Of a stretch of 64,000 nt of DNA, positions 33,128 through 42,220 are shown one piece after another (position 1 is the first letter of the stretch; each line of letters opens with the position of its first letter). Position numbers and translations under genes: made by a program. The DNA lies in the NCBI RefSeq assembly GCF_024756275.1, contig NZ_JANUGQ010000001.1:248001-312000 (forward strand). The letters run 5' to 3'. The notes beneath the pieces were generated by a model that searched no databases, had not been told where the DNA came from, and saw only the letters and a program-made list of their open reading frames with translations. The stretch comes from Streptomyces pyxinae. Its GTDB lineage: Bacteria; Actinomycetota; Actinomycetes; Streptomycetales; Streptomycetaceae.

Positions 33128-33895
33128 ATGACGGAAGCGCACGGCACCGACCCCCGCTCGCTGCACGAGCGGATCGCCGCCGACCTCCGGGACGAGATCA
33201 TGAGCGGCGACCTCGCTCCGGGCGCGGCCCTGCCGACCACCGCACAACTCACGGCGCGCTTCGAAGCGTCCAACGCCACGGTGCAGAAGGCTTTGCACCT
33301 GCTGAAGAACGAACAGTTGGTGGTCGGGCGGGCCGGAGCTGCCGTGACGGTGAGGGAGCACCGGCAGCGCACCATGCGCCCCGCCGCGTACATGGCGCCG
33401 GCGGAGCACGGCGAACCCTACCGCTGGCTCACCGAGAACCGCAGGGCTGGCACCGAGGCGGGCAGTCGGCTGCTCACGGTGGGCGAGCAGGTGCCCCCGG
33501 CCGATGTGGCGCAGTCGCTGCGTCTGGCGCCGGGAGAACGTGCGCTGCTCCGCTCGCAACTGCTGATGCTCGATGACGAACCCGCCGAGTTGGTGGCCTC
33601 GTACTACCCGCCGGCGCTCGCACGGGGCACACCGCTGTACGAGCGCCGCCGCATCCGGGGCGGTACGCCGACGCTGCTGGCCGGGTTGGGCCATCCGCCC
33701 AGGCTCAGTGTGGACCGGGTCTCCGCCCGCGTTCCCACCCAGGAGCAGTACCGGGCACTGCGGCTTCCCGGTGATCTGCCGGTGCTGCGCACCCTCCGGG
33801 TCGTCTACACCGACGATGAACGGCCCATCGAGGCCACGGTGATGGTCAAAGCGGGACATCTGTACGAAGTACAGTACGCGTTCACCGCCGAGTGA
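33128..33895 (+). CDS. GntR-family regulator (HutC type, HTH + UTRA)
   Basis: 255 residues. The N-terminal winged helix reads HERIAADLRDEIMSGDLAPGAALPTTAQLTARFEASNATVQKALHLLKNEQLV; the UTRA domain runs from about residue 95 to the end (LRLAPGERALLRSQLLMLDDEPAELVASYYPPALARGTPLYE). The UTRA part is recognisably related to the preceding gene product, suggesting duplication. It starts 7 bp after the previous stop (CCACCCC before the ATG; no strong ribosome site), so translation is probably coupled. The ligand is unknown. The palindrome at 32469-32482 is a possible site. Confidence 0.92.
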   Translation: MTEAHGTDPRSLHERIAADLRDEIMSGDLAPGAALPTTAQLTARFEASNATVQKALHLLKNEQLVVGRAGAAVTVREHRQRTMRPAAYMAPAEHGEPYRWLTENRRAGTEAGSRLLTVGEQVPPADVAQSLRLAPGERALLRSQLLMLDDEPAELVASYYPPALARGTPLYERRRIRGGTPTLLAGLGHPPRLSVDRVSARVPTQEQYRALRLPGDLPVLRTLRVVYTDDERPIEATVMVKAGHLYEVQYAFTAE

Positions 33896-33897
33896 GC

Positions 33898-33974
33898 GGC
33901 TCCGGGCGACCGGTGCGGCCGGTGCGGCCGCGCGCCGGAGGCCCGGGTCCGGGGCGCGGGGGCGCTCCGGAGCC
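33898..33974. terminator. Possible hairpin between convergent gntR and protease genes
   Basis: Arms GGCTCCGG (33898-33905) and CCGGAGCC (33967-33974) enclose a GC-rich 61-nt loop that can fold further. It lies in the 107 bp between two stop codons. Confidence 0.3.
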
Positions 33975-34002
33975 GGGCCTTCGGGGGTTGGAGGCGTGCG
34001 GG

Positions 34003-36846
34003 TCAGGCGCAGCGGCCGGCGGGGCGGGGGCGGGTGACCAGGTTGGTCCAGCCGGTCGTGCCGTCCAGCCAGACGACCTGGGTGCCGCCGGCGGCGGACG
34101 GCGAGAACTGCTCGCCGCGGTTGCAGGAGACCCGCTCCTGGCGGGAGCCGTCGGTGGTGAACTGCCAGTTCTTCGGCAGGGTCTCGTTGCGGATCGCGGT
34201 GTCCGGGAGCACCGCGTTGAGCGTGACGGCCGACTCGGAGACGGTGAGGTCGGAACCGATCAGCGCGCCCGGCTTGTTCTCCGGGCTGATGTCGTAGGGG
34301 TCGGTGCCGTCGACATCGGCGCGGCGGATGCCGGTCTGGCCGTCGTCGCCCCAGTTGTCGTCGGTGATCCAGAAGACATGGGTGGCGTTGATGCCGGTCT
34401 GGCCGACGCTGGTCGGCTCCTCCGGCTGCTCGGCGGCGGTGGCCTTGCCGGTCTTCAGGTCCAGGATCTCGATGCCGAGCCGGTACGCGCCGGTCGCGTC
34501 CGGGCCCAGCTTGGCGTAGGCGATGCGGCCGTGGCCGATCGAGGGCAGGGCGGAGAGGACGTCGTCGGCGCCGCCGTCCGCGTAGACCGGGGTCGGGTCA
34601 CCGGCCTTCAGATAGACCACATGGCGGCTGAAGACCTCGTTGAGCTCGAAGACGGTGACGCCGTTCTCCACCCGCAGCCCGGAGATGTCACCGGTGGAGG
34701 TGGAGTAGAGCTTCTTGATCGGGCCGCCGGCGAGCGGGCGGGAGAGGACGTCGAGCCCGGTCGGCCCGTACGCCGCCCACACCACGGTCTTGCCGTCGGT
34801 GGCCGGGTAGACGTGGTAGCGGCCGTCGTTGGGGCTCAGCAGCTTGGGCGCGCCCTTGCCGTCGACCCGGCCGGCCCACACCGAGTACGGCTCCGAGCCG
34901 TCGTCGTTGGAGCGCGAGGTGGCCCACCAGCCGCCGCCCGCCTGCACCCCGGTACCGGCGATGTTGACCTTGCCGAGCAGCAGGTCGGAGTCGACGCCGA
35001 GGGCGTCCTCCCAGTCGGAGACGATGCCGTGCGCGTTGAACGAGCGCTTGACGACGTTGAGTTGCCGGGCCGTGACCCCCAGGTCCTTGGCGGCGGCGAC
35101 GACCGCGTTCCGGCCGTCGGTGAAGCCGTCCAGCGGGGTCAGGTACTCGCTGAGCGCCTTGTAGGCGATCCTGTCCGCGAGGGCCGGGTCCAGGTCCTGG
35201 CGGATGTCCCAGAGGGCGCCCGCGAAGATGGTGGAGTTGAGGTGCACCCCGCCGTTGTCGGTGCCGAAGGCCACGCCCAGGAAGTTCTTGGCGGTGGTGG
35301 CGCCGTCGTTGAGGTCGCGGAAGGCGCAGTCGCGCGGCTTGGCGGTACGGCAGAGGTCCTCGCCGATCAGCCCGGCGTCCGGGTCGGTCATCGGCGTGCC
35401 GGAGGTCTCGACGTCGATGGCGTTGCCGAAGTAGTCCGCGATCGCCTCGTTGAGGGCGCCCGACTGGCCCGCGTAGACCAGGTTGGCGGTGTTCTCGACC
35501 ACGCCGTGGGTCATCTCGTGGCCCACCACGTCCAGGTCGGCCGAGAGCGGCTTGAACTCGTCGTCGCCGGTGCCGTACACCATCTTGGTGCCGTCCCAGA
35601 AGGCGTTGACGAACGGGCCGCCGAAGTCGGTGACGCCGACCAGGGAGTTGATCGAGGAGCCGCGTCCGTCCAGGCCGTTGCGGGCGTGCTTGGTGGCGTA
35701 GTAGTCGAAGACCTTGCCGGCCGCCCAGTGCGCGTCCACCGCACCGGACTCGGTGGCAGGGCTGCCGAACTCCGGGGCGGGCGAGGTGAATTCCTTCAGC
35801 CCCTCGGGCCAGACGCCGGAGACGTCCGAGACGTCCTTGCCGCGCGCGTCCCAGGTGCTCAGCAGGTTTTTGGTGGTGGCGGCGAGCCGGGCCCGGTCGA
35901 CCAGGGCGTAACCGCTGTCCGTCGTGCTGACGTTCAGCTCCACCTTGCGGCCGTCGAGCCGGGTGCCGCTGCCTGCGGCGTGCTGTCCGGCCGCCGGGTC
36001 CTCGGCCGCTCCGGCGGCCCCGGTGCGCGCGGCCGTGGCGGCGGCGCTCGCCGCCTTCGGCGCGGCGATCGTCTTGATGGCGCTGTACTGGAGCACCGGG
36101 TAGCCGGCCCGGGCGTCGATGTAGACCTGCTGGAGCACCGGTTCGCCGGTGACCGGGTGGGCGCCGCGCACGGTGACCTGGTAGGTCAGCACGCCCTCGC
36201 CCAGCGGGATCACCACCAGGCCGCCGGCCGTACCGGTGAGCGGCGCGGCGGACCGGTCCTCGCGCACGGTCTGCCGGGCGTCCTTGGCGAGCCGGTGGCC
36301 GCCGAGCCGGGTGAGGGTGGCGGCGACCGCCCGGCGCACCGCCACGTCCTTGGCGACGGTCGGGGTGGTCCCGGTGGTGAGGCCGGTGAAGTACTTGCCT
36401 GAGGTGCCGGTGACGACCCGCTCGGCGCCGGTGTGCTCCATGCGGACGACGTACTGGCCGCCCAGCACCGGCACCCCGTGGTGCTTCTGCTGGAGCCGTA
36501 CGGTCTCGTCGGCGCCCCGCCGCAGCGTCTGGAGAGGGACGAGATCGCGCCGCGGCTCGTCGATCTTGTAGCGGCTCTCCTTGGCGGCGAGGTGGTCGCG
36601 CGCCGCGTCGGCCGGGGCCGCCTTGGCGTCCACCGGCTCCCGCAGGCCGTCGACCAGGGCGGGGGTCTCGGTCTCCGCGCCCGGGATGACATCGGACGGC
36701 GTGGTGGTGGCCGGCGGTGCCGCCTGCGGGGTCGCCGCGATGGCCGGAACCGCCGTGATCAGGAGTCCCGCCGCGGCCAGCAGGGCCGCGCCCGCCGCCC
36801 CCGTCCTGCCGCCGGGTATTCCTGAAGGTGTGCTGGGTCTGCGCAC
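34003..36846 (-). CDS. Secreted M4 (thermolysin-like) metalloprotease with C-terminal propeller-like region
   Basis: 947 residues. A signal peptide (about 1-38) is followed by an FTP/PepSY-type propeptide (YVVRMEHTGAERVVTGTSGKYFTGL; VLTYQVTVRGAHPVTGEPVLQQVYIDARAG), then the catalytic domain with HEMTH at 443-447 (zinc ligands H443 and H447, catalytic E444) and NEAIADYFG (third ligand). After the peptidase, about 330 residues have repeated WA/DG motifs (VYPATDGKTVVWAAYGP) suggesting a beta-propeller or TolB-like module. Mature M4 enzymes are usually near 300 residues, so this is a long variant. The GTG at 36846 is chosen because GGGAGGGG lies 9 nt upstream. It is divergent from a TTA-containing regulator gene. 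Confidence 0.92.
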   Translation of the reverse strand: MRRPSTPSGIPGGRTGAAGAALLAAAGLLITAVPAIAATPQAAPPATTTPSDVIPGAETETPALVDGLREPVDAKAAPADAARDHLAAKESRYKIDEPRRDLVPLQTLRRGADETVRLQQKHHGVPVLGGQYVVRMEHTGAERVVTGTSGKYFTGLTTGTTPTVAKDVAVRRAVAATLTRLGGHRLAKDARQTVREDRSAAPLTGTAGGLVVIPLGEGVLTYQVTVRGAHPVTGEPVLQQVYIDARAGYPVLQYSAIKTIAAPKAASAAATAARTGAAGAAEDPAAGQHAAGSGTRLDGRKVELNVSTTDSGYALVDRARLAATTKNLLSTWDARGKDVSDVSGVWPEGLKEFTSPAPEFGSPATESGAVDAHWAAGKVFDYYATKHARNGLDGRGSSINSLVGVTDFGGPFVNAFWDGTKMVYGTGDDEFKPLSADLDVVGHEMTHGVVENTANLVYAGQSGALNEAIADYFGNAIDVETSGTPMTDPDAGLIGEDLCRTAKPRDCAFRDLNDGATTAKNFLGVAFGTDNGGVHLNSTIFAGALWDIRQDLDPALADRIAYKALSEYLTPLDGFTDGRNAVVAAAKDLGVTARQLNVVKRSFNAHGIVSDWEDALGVDSDLLLGKVNIAGTGVQAGGGWWATSRSNDDGSEPYSVWAGRVDGKGAPKLLSPNDGRYHVYPATDGKTVVWAAYGPTGLDVLSRPLAGGPIKKLYSTSTGDISGLRVENGVTVFELNEVFSRHVVYLKAGDPTPVYADGGADDVLSALPSIGHGRIAYAKLGPDATGAYRLGIEILDLKTGKATAAEQPEEPTSVGQTGINATHVFWITDDNWGDDGQTGIRRADVDGTDPYDISPENKPGALIGSDLTVSESAVTLNAVLPDTAIRNETLPKNWQFTTDGSRQERVSCNRGEQFSPSAAGGTQVVWLDGTTGWTNLVTRPRPAGRCA

Positions 36847-36995
36847 TGTTGGTACCCCTCCCACGTGCTCATCAGCCGGTCAGGTGGTCATGGCCATGCA
36901 AGCGGTGGGGCTTCATGTCGGCAATGAGACAAGCGCGTTGAGAAGTGGGCACGCACACTTGTGTGTCCGGTGAAGGCACGGTGAGAATCCCACGC
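36847..36995. promoter_or_regulatory. Divergent promoter region, M4 protease / TrmB-LuxR regulator
   Basis: 149 bp, AT-richer than its surroundings, with CACAC-TT-GTGTG at about 36953-36964 close to the regulator start and a GTCAGGTGGTCATGGCCATG stretch (about 36877-36896) nearer the protease. The adjacent regulator is the natural candidate to act here. Confidence 0.4.
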
Positions 36996-37982
36996 ATGAT
37001 CCAGGGGGAACTGACCACTCTCGGCCTGGGCCGGACCGAAGAGCGTGCCTACCGGGCGCTGCTGAGCGAACAGGCGGACGGGGCGGCGGAGCTGGCGCGC
37101 CAGCTCGGCCTGGAGCGGACGCGGCTGGACGCGGCGCTCGGCCGGCTGGTGGAGCACGGCTTCGCCCACCCGGCCGATCCGTACGACGCCGAGGCGCTGC
37201 CCCGTCCGGCCGCGCCCGCCGCCGCCATCCGGACGCTGATCCACCGGCGTCAGGAGGAACTGCACCTGCGCTCAGCCGAGTTGGAGCGGTTACGGCGGAC
37301 CGCCGAGCGGCTGGAACCCCGGACCGTGCCGGCCGGCGGCGTGGAGACGGTGACCGGCCGGCCGGCCATCGCCGAGCGGGCCGACCGGCTGCTGGCGGGC
37401 GCGGAACGGGAGGTGCTGGTCCTGGACCGGCCGCCCTATGTCCGGGCGGGCATCGGCTGTACGGAGCCGGGCGGCCGGGCCCCGGACTGGGCGGCGCTGC
37501 TCGACCGGGGCGTCACGGTGCGGGTGGTGCTGGACCGGGCGGGCCTCGGGCTGCCCGGCCGGGCCGCCGCGCTCGCCGCCCTGGCCGCCCGGGGGCTGCG
37601 GGTCCGGGTGGCGACGGGGGTGCCGACCAAGCTGATCGCCGTGGACCGCCGGGTCACCCTGCTCCCGCCGAGCGACGCCGCCGACCCGCGCGCCGCCGCC
37701 CTGGTGGTGGGCGACGCCCTGCTGCGCAACGCCCTGGTGCCGCTCTTCGAGGCGGTCTGGGAACGCGCCGACCCGCTGGCCGAGCGGCGCGAGGAGGGCG
37801 GCGAGCAGCGGGAGTTGCTGGCGCTGCTGGCGTCGGGCCTGAAGGACGAGGCGATCGCCCGCCGGCTGGGCGTCCATGTGCACACCGCCCGCCGCCGGAT
37901 CAGCCGCCTCCTGGAGGTCCTGGACGCCCGCACCCGCTTCCAGGCCGGCGCCCGCGCCCGGCAACGCGGCTGGCTGGACTGA
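36996..37982 (+). CDS. TrmB-like/LuxR-type HTH regulator with a TTA codon
   Basis: 328 residues with two DNA-binding-like regions. The N-terminus (GLGRTEERAYRALLSEQADGAAELARQLGLERTRLDAALGRLVEHGF) is a TrmB-like winged helix. The C-terminus (ELLALLASGLKDEAIARRLGVHVHTARRRISRLLEVLDARTRFQAG) is a LuxR-type helix-turn-helix. The middle (ADRLLAGAEREVLVLDRPP... to PLFEAVWERA) resembles the phospholipase-D-like sensor region of such regulators. Codon 99 (37290-37292) is TTA, the rare leucine codon read by the bldA tRNA in Streptomyces, so translation may depend on development. The ATG at 36996 is chosen; GTG 36981 is possible. It probably controls the divergent secreted protease. Confidence 0.88.
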   Translation: MIQGELTTLGLGRTEERAYRALLSEQADGAAELARQLGLERTRLDAALGRLVEHGFAHPADPYDAEALPRPAAPAAAIRTLIHRRQEELHLRSAELERLRRTAERLEPRTVPAGGVETVTGRPAIAERADRLLAGAEREVLVLDRPPYVRAGIGCTEPGGRAPDWAALLDRGVTVRVVLDRAGLGLPGRAAALAALAARGLRVRVATGVPTKLIAVDRRVTLLPPSDAADPRAAALVVGDALLRNALVPLFEAVWERADPLAERREEGGEQRELLALLASGLKDEAIARRLGVHVHTARRRISRLLEVLDARTRFQAGARARQRGWLD

Positions 37983-38009
37983 GCCGGACGGGGCAGGACC
38001 GGGCGGGGC

Positions 38010-38056
38010 AGGACAGGGCTGGGCTGGGCTGGACTGGGCTGGGCTGGGCTGGACCA
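38010..38056. repeat. GGGCT pentanucleotide tract
   Basis: A 5-bp periodic tract of about nine GGGCT/GGACT units directly downstream of the regulator gene, in non-coding DNA between convergent genes. Confidence 0.6.
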
Positions 38057-38199
38057 GTCGGCCGGGCGACCGGGCGGGCTCGGCCACCCCATCCGGCGGT
38101 GGGCCGCCGGGACCCGGATCACGACCGACGGGGCCCGGACCGGCGGACCGCCACGACCCGGCAGCCGGCGACCGGCAGCCGGGATCCGGCGCACGGCCG

Positions 38200-38233
38200 A
38201 CGGGGTGCGCACGCCCGGGCGTGCGCACCCCGT
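38200..38233. terminator. 34-bp perfect palindrome between convergent genes
   Basis: Every base from 38200 to 38233 pairs around the centre (left half begins ACGGGGTGCGCACGCCC). It lies 32 bp past the lon stop and 218 bp past the regulator stop, and folds into a long GC-rich hairpin, a likely bidirectional terminator without T-run. Confidence 0.6.
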
Positions 38234-38264
38234 TCACCCCTCCGTGCCGCTCGCCGGTCGCGGC

Positions 38265-40688
38265 TCAGGCGGCGGCCGGGACCGGTACCTCCGCCGGGGC
38301 CAGGGCCAGTTCCAAGACCTGTCGGACATCGGTGACCGGGTGGACCTCCAGCGCGTCGAGGATCTCGGCCGGGACGTCGTCCAGATCGGCCTCGTTGCGC
38401 TTGGGGATGACCACCGTGGTGATCCCCGCCCGGTGTGCCGCCAGCAGCTTCTGCTTGACGCCGCCGATCGGCAGCACCCGGCCGGTCAGCGAGACCTCGC
38501 CGGTCATCGCCACATCCGTACGCACCAGCCGGCCGGAGAGCAGCGAGGCGAGGGCGGTCGTCATGGTGACGCCCGCGCTCGGGCCGTCCTTGGGCACCGC
38601 GCCGGCCGGGAAGTGGATGTGCACGCCCCGGTCCTTCAACCCGGTGACCGGCAGCTCCAGTTCGGCGCCGTGCGAGCGGAGGAAGCTCAGCGCGATCCGC
38701 GCCGACTCCTTCATCACGTCCCCGAGCTGACCGGTGAGGGTCAGTCCCGCGCCGCCGGTCTCCGGATCGGCCAGCGACGCCTCGACGAAGAGCACGTCGC
38801 CGCCGGCCCCGGTGACCGCGAGTCCGGTCGCCACACCCGGTACGGCGGTGCGCCGCTCGGCCGGGTCCTGGGCCGACTCCGGCACATGGTGCGGCCGTCC
38901 GACGAGGCCCCGCAGATCCGTGTCGGTCACGGTGAACGGCAGCTTCCGCTCGCCCAGTTCGCTCTGCGCGGCCACCTTGCGGAGCAGCCGGGCGACCGCC
39001 CGCTCCAGGTTCCGTACGCCCGCCTCCCGGGTGTACTCGCCGGCCAGCTTGCGCAGCGCGCTCTCCGCGAGGGTGACCTCGCCCGCCGCGAGACCGGCCC
39101 GGTCGAGCTGCCGGGGCAGCAGGTGGTCCCGGGCGATGACGACCTTCTCGTCCTCGGTGTAGCCGTCGAGCCGGACCAGCTCCATCCGGTCCAGCAGCGC
39201 CTCGGGGATGGCCTCCAGGACGTTGGCGGTGGCCAGGAACACCACGTCGCTCAGGTCGAGTTCGACCTCCAGGTAGTGGTCCCGGAAGGTGTGGTTCTGC
39301 GCCGGGTCCAGCACCTCCAGCAGGGCGGCGGCCGGGTCGCCCCGGAAGTCGGAGCCGACCTTGTCGATCTCGTCCAGCAGCACCACCGGGTTCATGGACC
39401 CGGCCTCCTTGACCGCCCGGACGATCCGGCCTGGCAGGGCGCCGACATAGGTGCGCCGGTGGCCCCGGATCTCGGCCTCGTCCCGTACGCCGCCGAGCGC
39501 CACCCGGACGAACTTCCGGCCCATCGCGTGCGCCACCGACTCGCCGAGCGAGGTCTTGCCCACGCCGGGCGGCCCCACCAGCGCGAGCACCGCGCCGCCG
39601 CGACGGCCACCGACGACGCCCAGGCCCCGGTCCGAGCGGCGCTTGCGGACCGCCAGGTACTCGATGATCCGGTCCTTCACGTCGTCCAGGCCCGCGTGTT
39701 CGGCGTCCAGCACCGCCCGGGCGCCCCGGATGTCGTAGGCGTCCTCGGTGCGCTCGCTCCACGGCAGTTCCAGCACCGTGTCGAGCCAGGTCCGGATCCA
39801 GGAGCCCTCGGGCGACTGGTCGGAGGACCGCTCCAGCTTGTCGACCTCCTTGAGCGCGGCCTCCCGCACCTTCTCCGGCAGGTCGGCGGCCTCCACCCGG
39901 GTCCGGTAGTCGTCCGACTCGTCCCCGGCCGAGTCGCCGTCGAGCTCGCGCAGTTCCTTGCGTACGGCCTCCAGCTGGCGCCGCAGCAGGAATTCGCGCT
40001 GCTGCTTGTCGACGCCCTCCTGGACGTCCTTGGCGATGGACTCGGCCACGTCCTGCTCGGCGAGATGCTCGCGCAGCTGCTCGGTGGCGAGCCGCAGCCG
40101 GACGACCGGGTCCTCGGTCTCCAGCAGGGCGATCTTCTGCGCGGGCGTCAGGAACGGCGAGTAGCCGGCGTTGTCCGCGAGCGCGGAGACCCCGTCGATC
40201 TGCTGGACGCGGTCCACCACCTGCCAGGCACCGCGCTTCTTCAGCCAGCTGGTGGCGAGGGCCTTGTACTCCTTGACGAGCTCCGCCACCGCGCCCGGCA
40301 GCGGCTCGGGCACCGTCTCCGGGACGCTGGTGCCCTCCACCCACAGGGCGGCCCCGGGCCCGGTCGTACCGGCGCCGATGCGCACCCGGCCGCGACCCCG
40401 GATCAGCGCCCCGGGGTCGCCGTCGGAAAGCCGGCCGACCTGCTCGACGGTGCCGAGCACCCCGGTCCCGGCGTACGTCCCGTCGACCCGCGGCACCAGC
40501 AGCACCCGCGGCTTGTCCCCGGGCGCCCCGGACGACCCGACGGCGGCTTGCGCGGCCTCCACCGCGGCCCGCACCTCGGCGTCGGACAGGTCGAGCGGCA
40601 CCACCATCCCGGGCAGCACGACCTCGTCGTCGAGCGGCAGCACGGGCAGGGTGAGGGCGGCGTTGTTCGCCGTGGACTCAGCAGCCAT
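38265..40688 (-). CDS. lon: ATP-dependent Lon protease (LonA)
   Basis: 807 residues: N-terminal substrate domain (LTLPVLPLDDEVVLPGMVVPL), coiled coil, AAA+ module with Walker A GPPGVGKTS and Walker B VVLLDEIDK, and a C-terminal serine protease with S704 in KDGPSAG and the dyad lysine in LPIGGVKQKL. It degrades misfolded and regulatory proteins in the cytoplasm. The ATG at 40688 has GGGGAGATC just upstream. A HAIR-type inverted repeat immediately upstream indicates HspR heat-shock control, as known for lon in Streptomyces. The length is normal. Confidence 0.97.
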   Translation of the reverse strand: MAAESTANNAALTLPVLPLDDEVVLPGMVVPLDLSDAEVRAAVEAAQAAVGSSGAPGDKPRVLLVPRVDGTYAGTGVLGTVEQVGRLSDGDPGALIRGRGRVRIGAGTTGPGAALWVEGTSVPETVPEPLPGAVAELVKEYKALATSWLKKRGAWQVVDRVQQIDGVSALADNAGYSPFLTPAQKIALLETEDPVVRLRLATEQLREHLAEQDVAESIAKDVQEGVDKQQREFLLRRQLEAVRKELRELDGDSAGDESDDYRTRVEAADLPEKVREAALKEVDKLERSSDQSPEGSWIRTWLDTVLELPWSERTEDAYDIRGARAVLDAEHAGLDDVKDRIIEYLAVRKRRSDRGLGVVGGRRGGAVLALVGPPGVGKTSLGESVAHAMGRKFVRVALGGVRDEAEIRGHRRTYVGALPGRIVRAVKEAGSMNPVVLLDEIDKVGSDFRGDPAAALLEVLDPAQNHTFRDHYLEVELDLSDVVFLATANVLEAIPEALLDRMELVRLDGYTEDEKVVIARDHLLPRQLDRAGLAAGEVTLAESALRKLAGEYTREAGVRNLERAVARLLRKVAAQSELGERKLPFTVTDTDLRGLVGRPHHVPESAQDPAERRTAVPGVATGLAVTGAGGDVLFVEASLADPETGGAGLTLTGQLGDVMKESARIALSFLRSHGAELELPVTGLKDRGVHIHFPAGAVPKDGPSAGVTMTTALASLLSGRLVRTDVAMTGEVSLTGRVLPIGGVKQKLLAAHRAGITTVVIPKRNEADLDDVPAEILDALEVHPVTDVRQVLELALAPAEVPVPAAA

Positions 40689-40710
40689 GATCTCCCCTTC
40701 GGCAGTCAAG

Positions 40711-40729
40711 TTGAGTTGCCTTGACTCAA
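40711..40729 (-). promoter_or_regulatory. HAIR element (HspR operator) upstream of lon
   Basis: TTGAGT-N7-ACTCAA matches the HspR-associated inverted repeat consensus CTTGAGT-N7-ACTCAAG except for the two outermost bases. It starts 23 bp upstream of the lon start codon. Two further half-sites (GACTCAG about 40731, GACTCAAT about 40743) follow. Confidence 0.75.
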
Positions 40730-40964
40730 TGACTCAGTGCTGGACTCAATGCACGGGGAGGACGAGGTGTTCCCGGAACGCCGTTCGCTCTGAGCGATCT
40801 CCACCCGGCCGCCCGGCTGCCCGACCGCCCAGGCGTCCCCCCGCTCGGCTGTCCGACTGCCCGGCCGTCAGTTCAGAACCCGGGCGCCCCTGTCGCCATT
40901 CCGGCGCTCGGCGCCGAGTGCGGAGACGGGGCAGGAGCGGGCGCGGCCACCGCCCCGGCCGGGC

Positions 40965-41987
40965 TCAGCGGAGGTGCGCCGGGGTGACCCGGGCGGCCGC
41001 GCGGCGGACCAGCGGCCAGCAGGCCACGCCGAAGGCCAGGGCCAGCGGGTGGCCCCAGTTGGTGAGCGGGTCGTCCAGCACCAGCAGATCCTGGACCAGC
41101 ATCAGGGAGACGCACCCCAGCACCGCGCCCCGTACCAGCGGGGTGAGCAGCCCGGCCAGCGCCCCGGTACTGGCCAGCAGGCCGAAGCTGATGCCGTAGT
41201 CGAGCCGGTGCAGGGACGTGCCCGGCAGATGGCCGGCGAGCACCGAGAAGGCGACCGGGATCTCGGTGGCCAGCGTCGCCACCACGTGCCCGAGCAGAAA
41301 GACGGCGGCCGTCCGCCAGCCGCCGATCCGCCGCTCCAGCGCGGTCAGGACGAAGAGGAAGCCGACGGCGTACGGCGAGAACAGCCCGCCCGCCACCCAC
41401 AGCGCGCTGGCCACCAGCACCAGCAGGGGCGTACGGGAGAGGTGGACGACATCGGTGCTGGAGGCGCGCAGCACCGCCGAGACCGTGTCGGGGTCGCCGT
41501 ACTCGGTGTAGAGCGAGGTGGCGAGCAGCAGCAGCGCGTAGCCGAAGGTGAACGGCGTACCGGTGGGCGAGGGCAGCCGCCGGAGCACGGCGCGCACCGG
41601 GCCGGCGCACCGGGCGGGGGCGGCGACGGCCGGGAACTCCACCACCGGCAGCGGGACGCCGTCGGCGGGAGCCCCCTCGGCCACGGCCACGGCGGCCGGT
41701 GTTCCGCCCACCGGGGACACGGAGCCACCGACCGCGGGCGGCACCGGCAGCGGCACGGAACCACCGACCGCGGGCGGCACCGGCAGCGGGGCCGACACCG
41801 GCACCGGCACGGCGCCCCGGCCCGTAGCCGCGGCCACCGGCACCGCGGGCGGGGGCGCGGGCAGCGGTCCGGCGGGCCGGGGGGCGAGCGCCACCGTCCC
41901 GTCACCGGCCGGTACGGCGCCCGGCGGCACCGCGGCGGCCTCCCCGGCCGCCGTCCCGGTTCCGGCTGTTGCGAGCTGGTGGTGCAC
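40965..41987 (-). CDS. Rhomboid-like integral membrane protein
   Basis: 340 residues. The first 120 are Pro/Val/Ala-rich with repeats of VPLPVPPAVGGS type (tandem 33-bp copies near 41735-41800). The remainder has about six hydrophobic segments including TPFTFGYALLLLATSLY, TALERRIGGWRTAAVFLLGHVVATLATE and DYGISFGLLASTGALAGLL. The helix pattern and GHVVATL segment resemble rhomboid-like proteins of actinobacteria, but I see no clear catalytic GxSG/His dyad, so it may be a non-proteolytic relative. The GTG at 41987 follows GAAAGG. Divergent from the spermidine-synthase-like gene. Confidence 0.72.
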   Translation of the reverse strand: MHHQLATAGTGTAAGEAAAVPPGAVPAGDGTVALAPRPAGPLPAPPPAVPVAAATGRGAVPVPVSAPLPVPPAVGGSVPLPVPPAVGGSVSPVGGTPAAVAVAEGAPADGVPLPVVEFPAVAAPARCAGPVRAVLRRLPSPTGTPFTFGYALLLLATSLYTEYGDPDTVSAVLRASSTDVVHLSRTPLLVLVASALWVAGGLFSPYAVGFLFVLTALERRIGGWRTAAVFLLGHVVATLATEIPVAFSVLAGHLPGTSLHRLDYGISFGLLASTGALAGLLTPLVRGAVLGCVSLMLVQDLLVLDDPLTNWGHPLALAFGVACWPLVRRAAARVTPAHLR

Positions 41988-42220
41988 CCTGCGGCCTTTC
42001 GTCCCGCCCCCGGGCAACCCCGGTCGACGCGGCCTCAGCCAACGCGATCGGTGAAGCCGCCGTCCATGACCCGGGTCACATCCCCGCCCGGGCGCCCCGT
42101 GAACCGCGAGGCCGAAACGGGTTTGTGGCCGCCCCGGTCCGGCGACAGGATGGACCACCGCCCGTATCGCGGCGGCTCCGTAACAACCTCGCACCAGCTC
42201 CGCAGCAGGAGGTCACCGCC

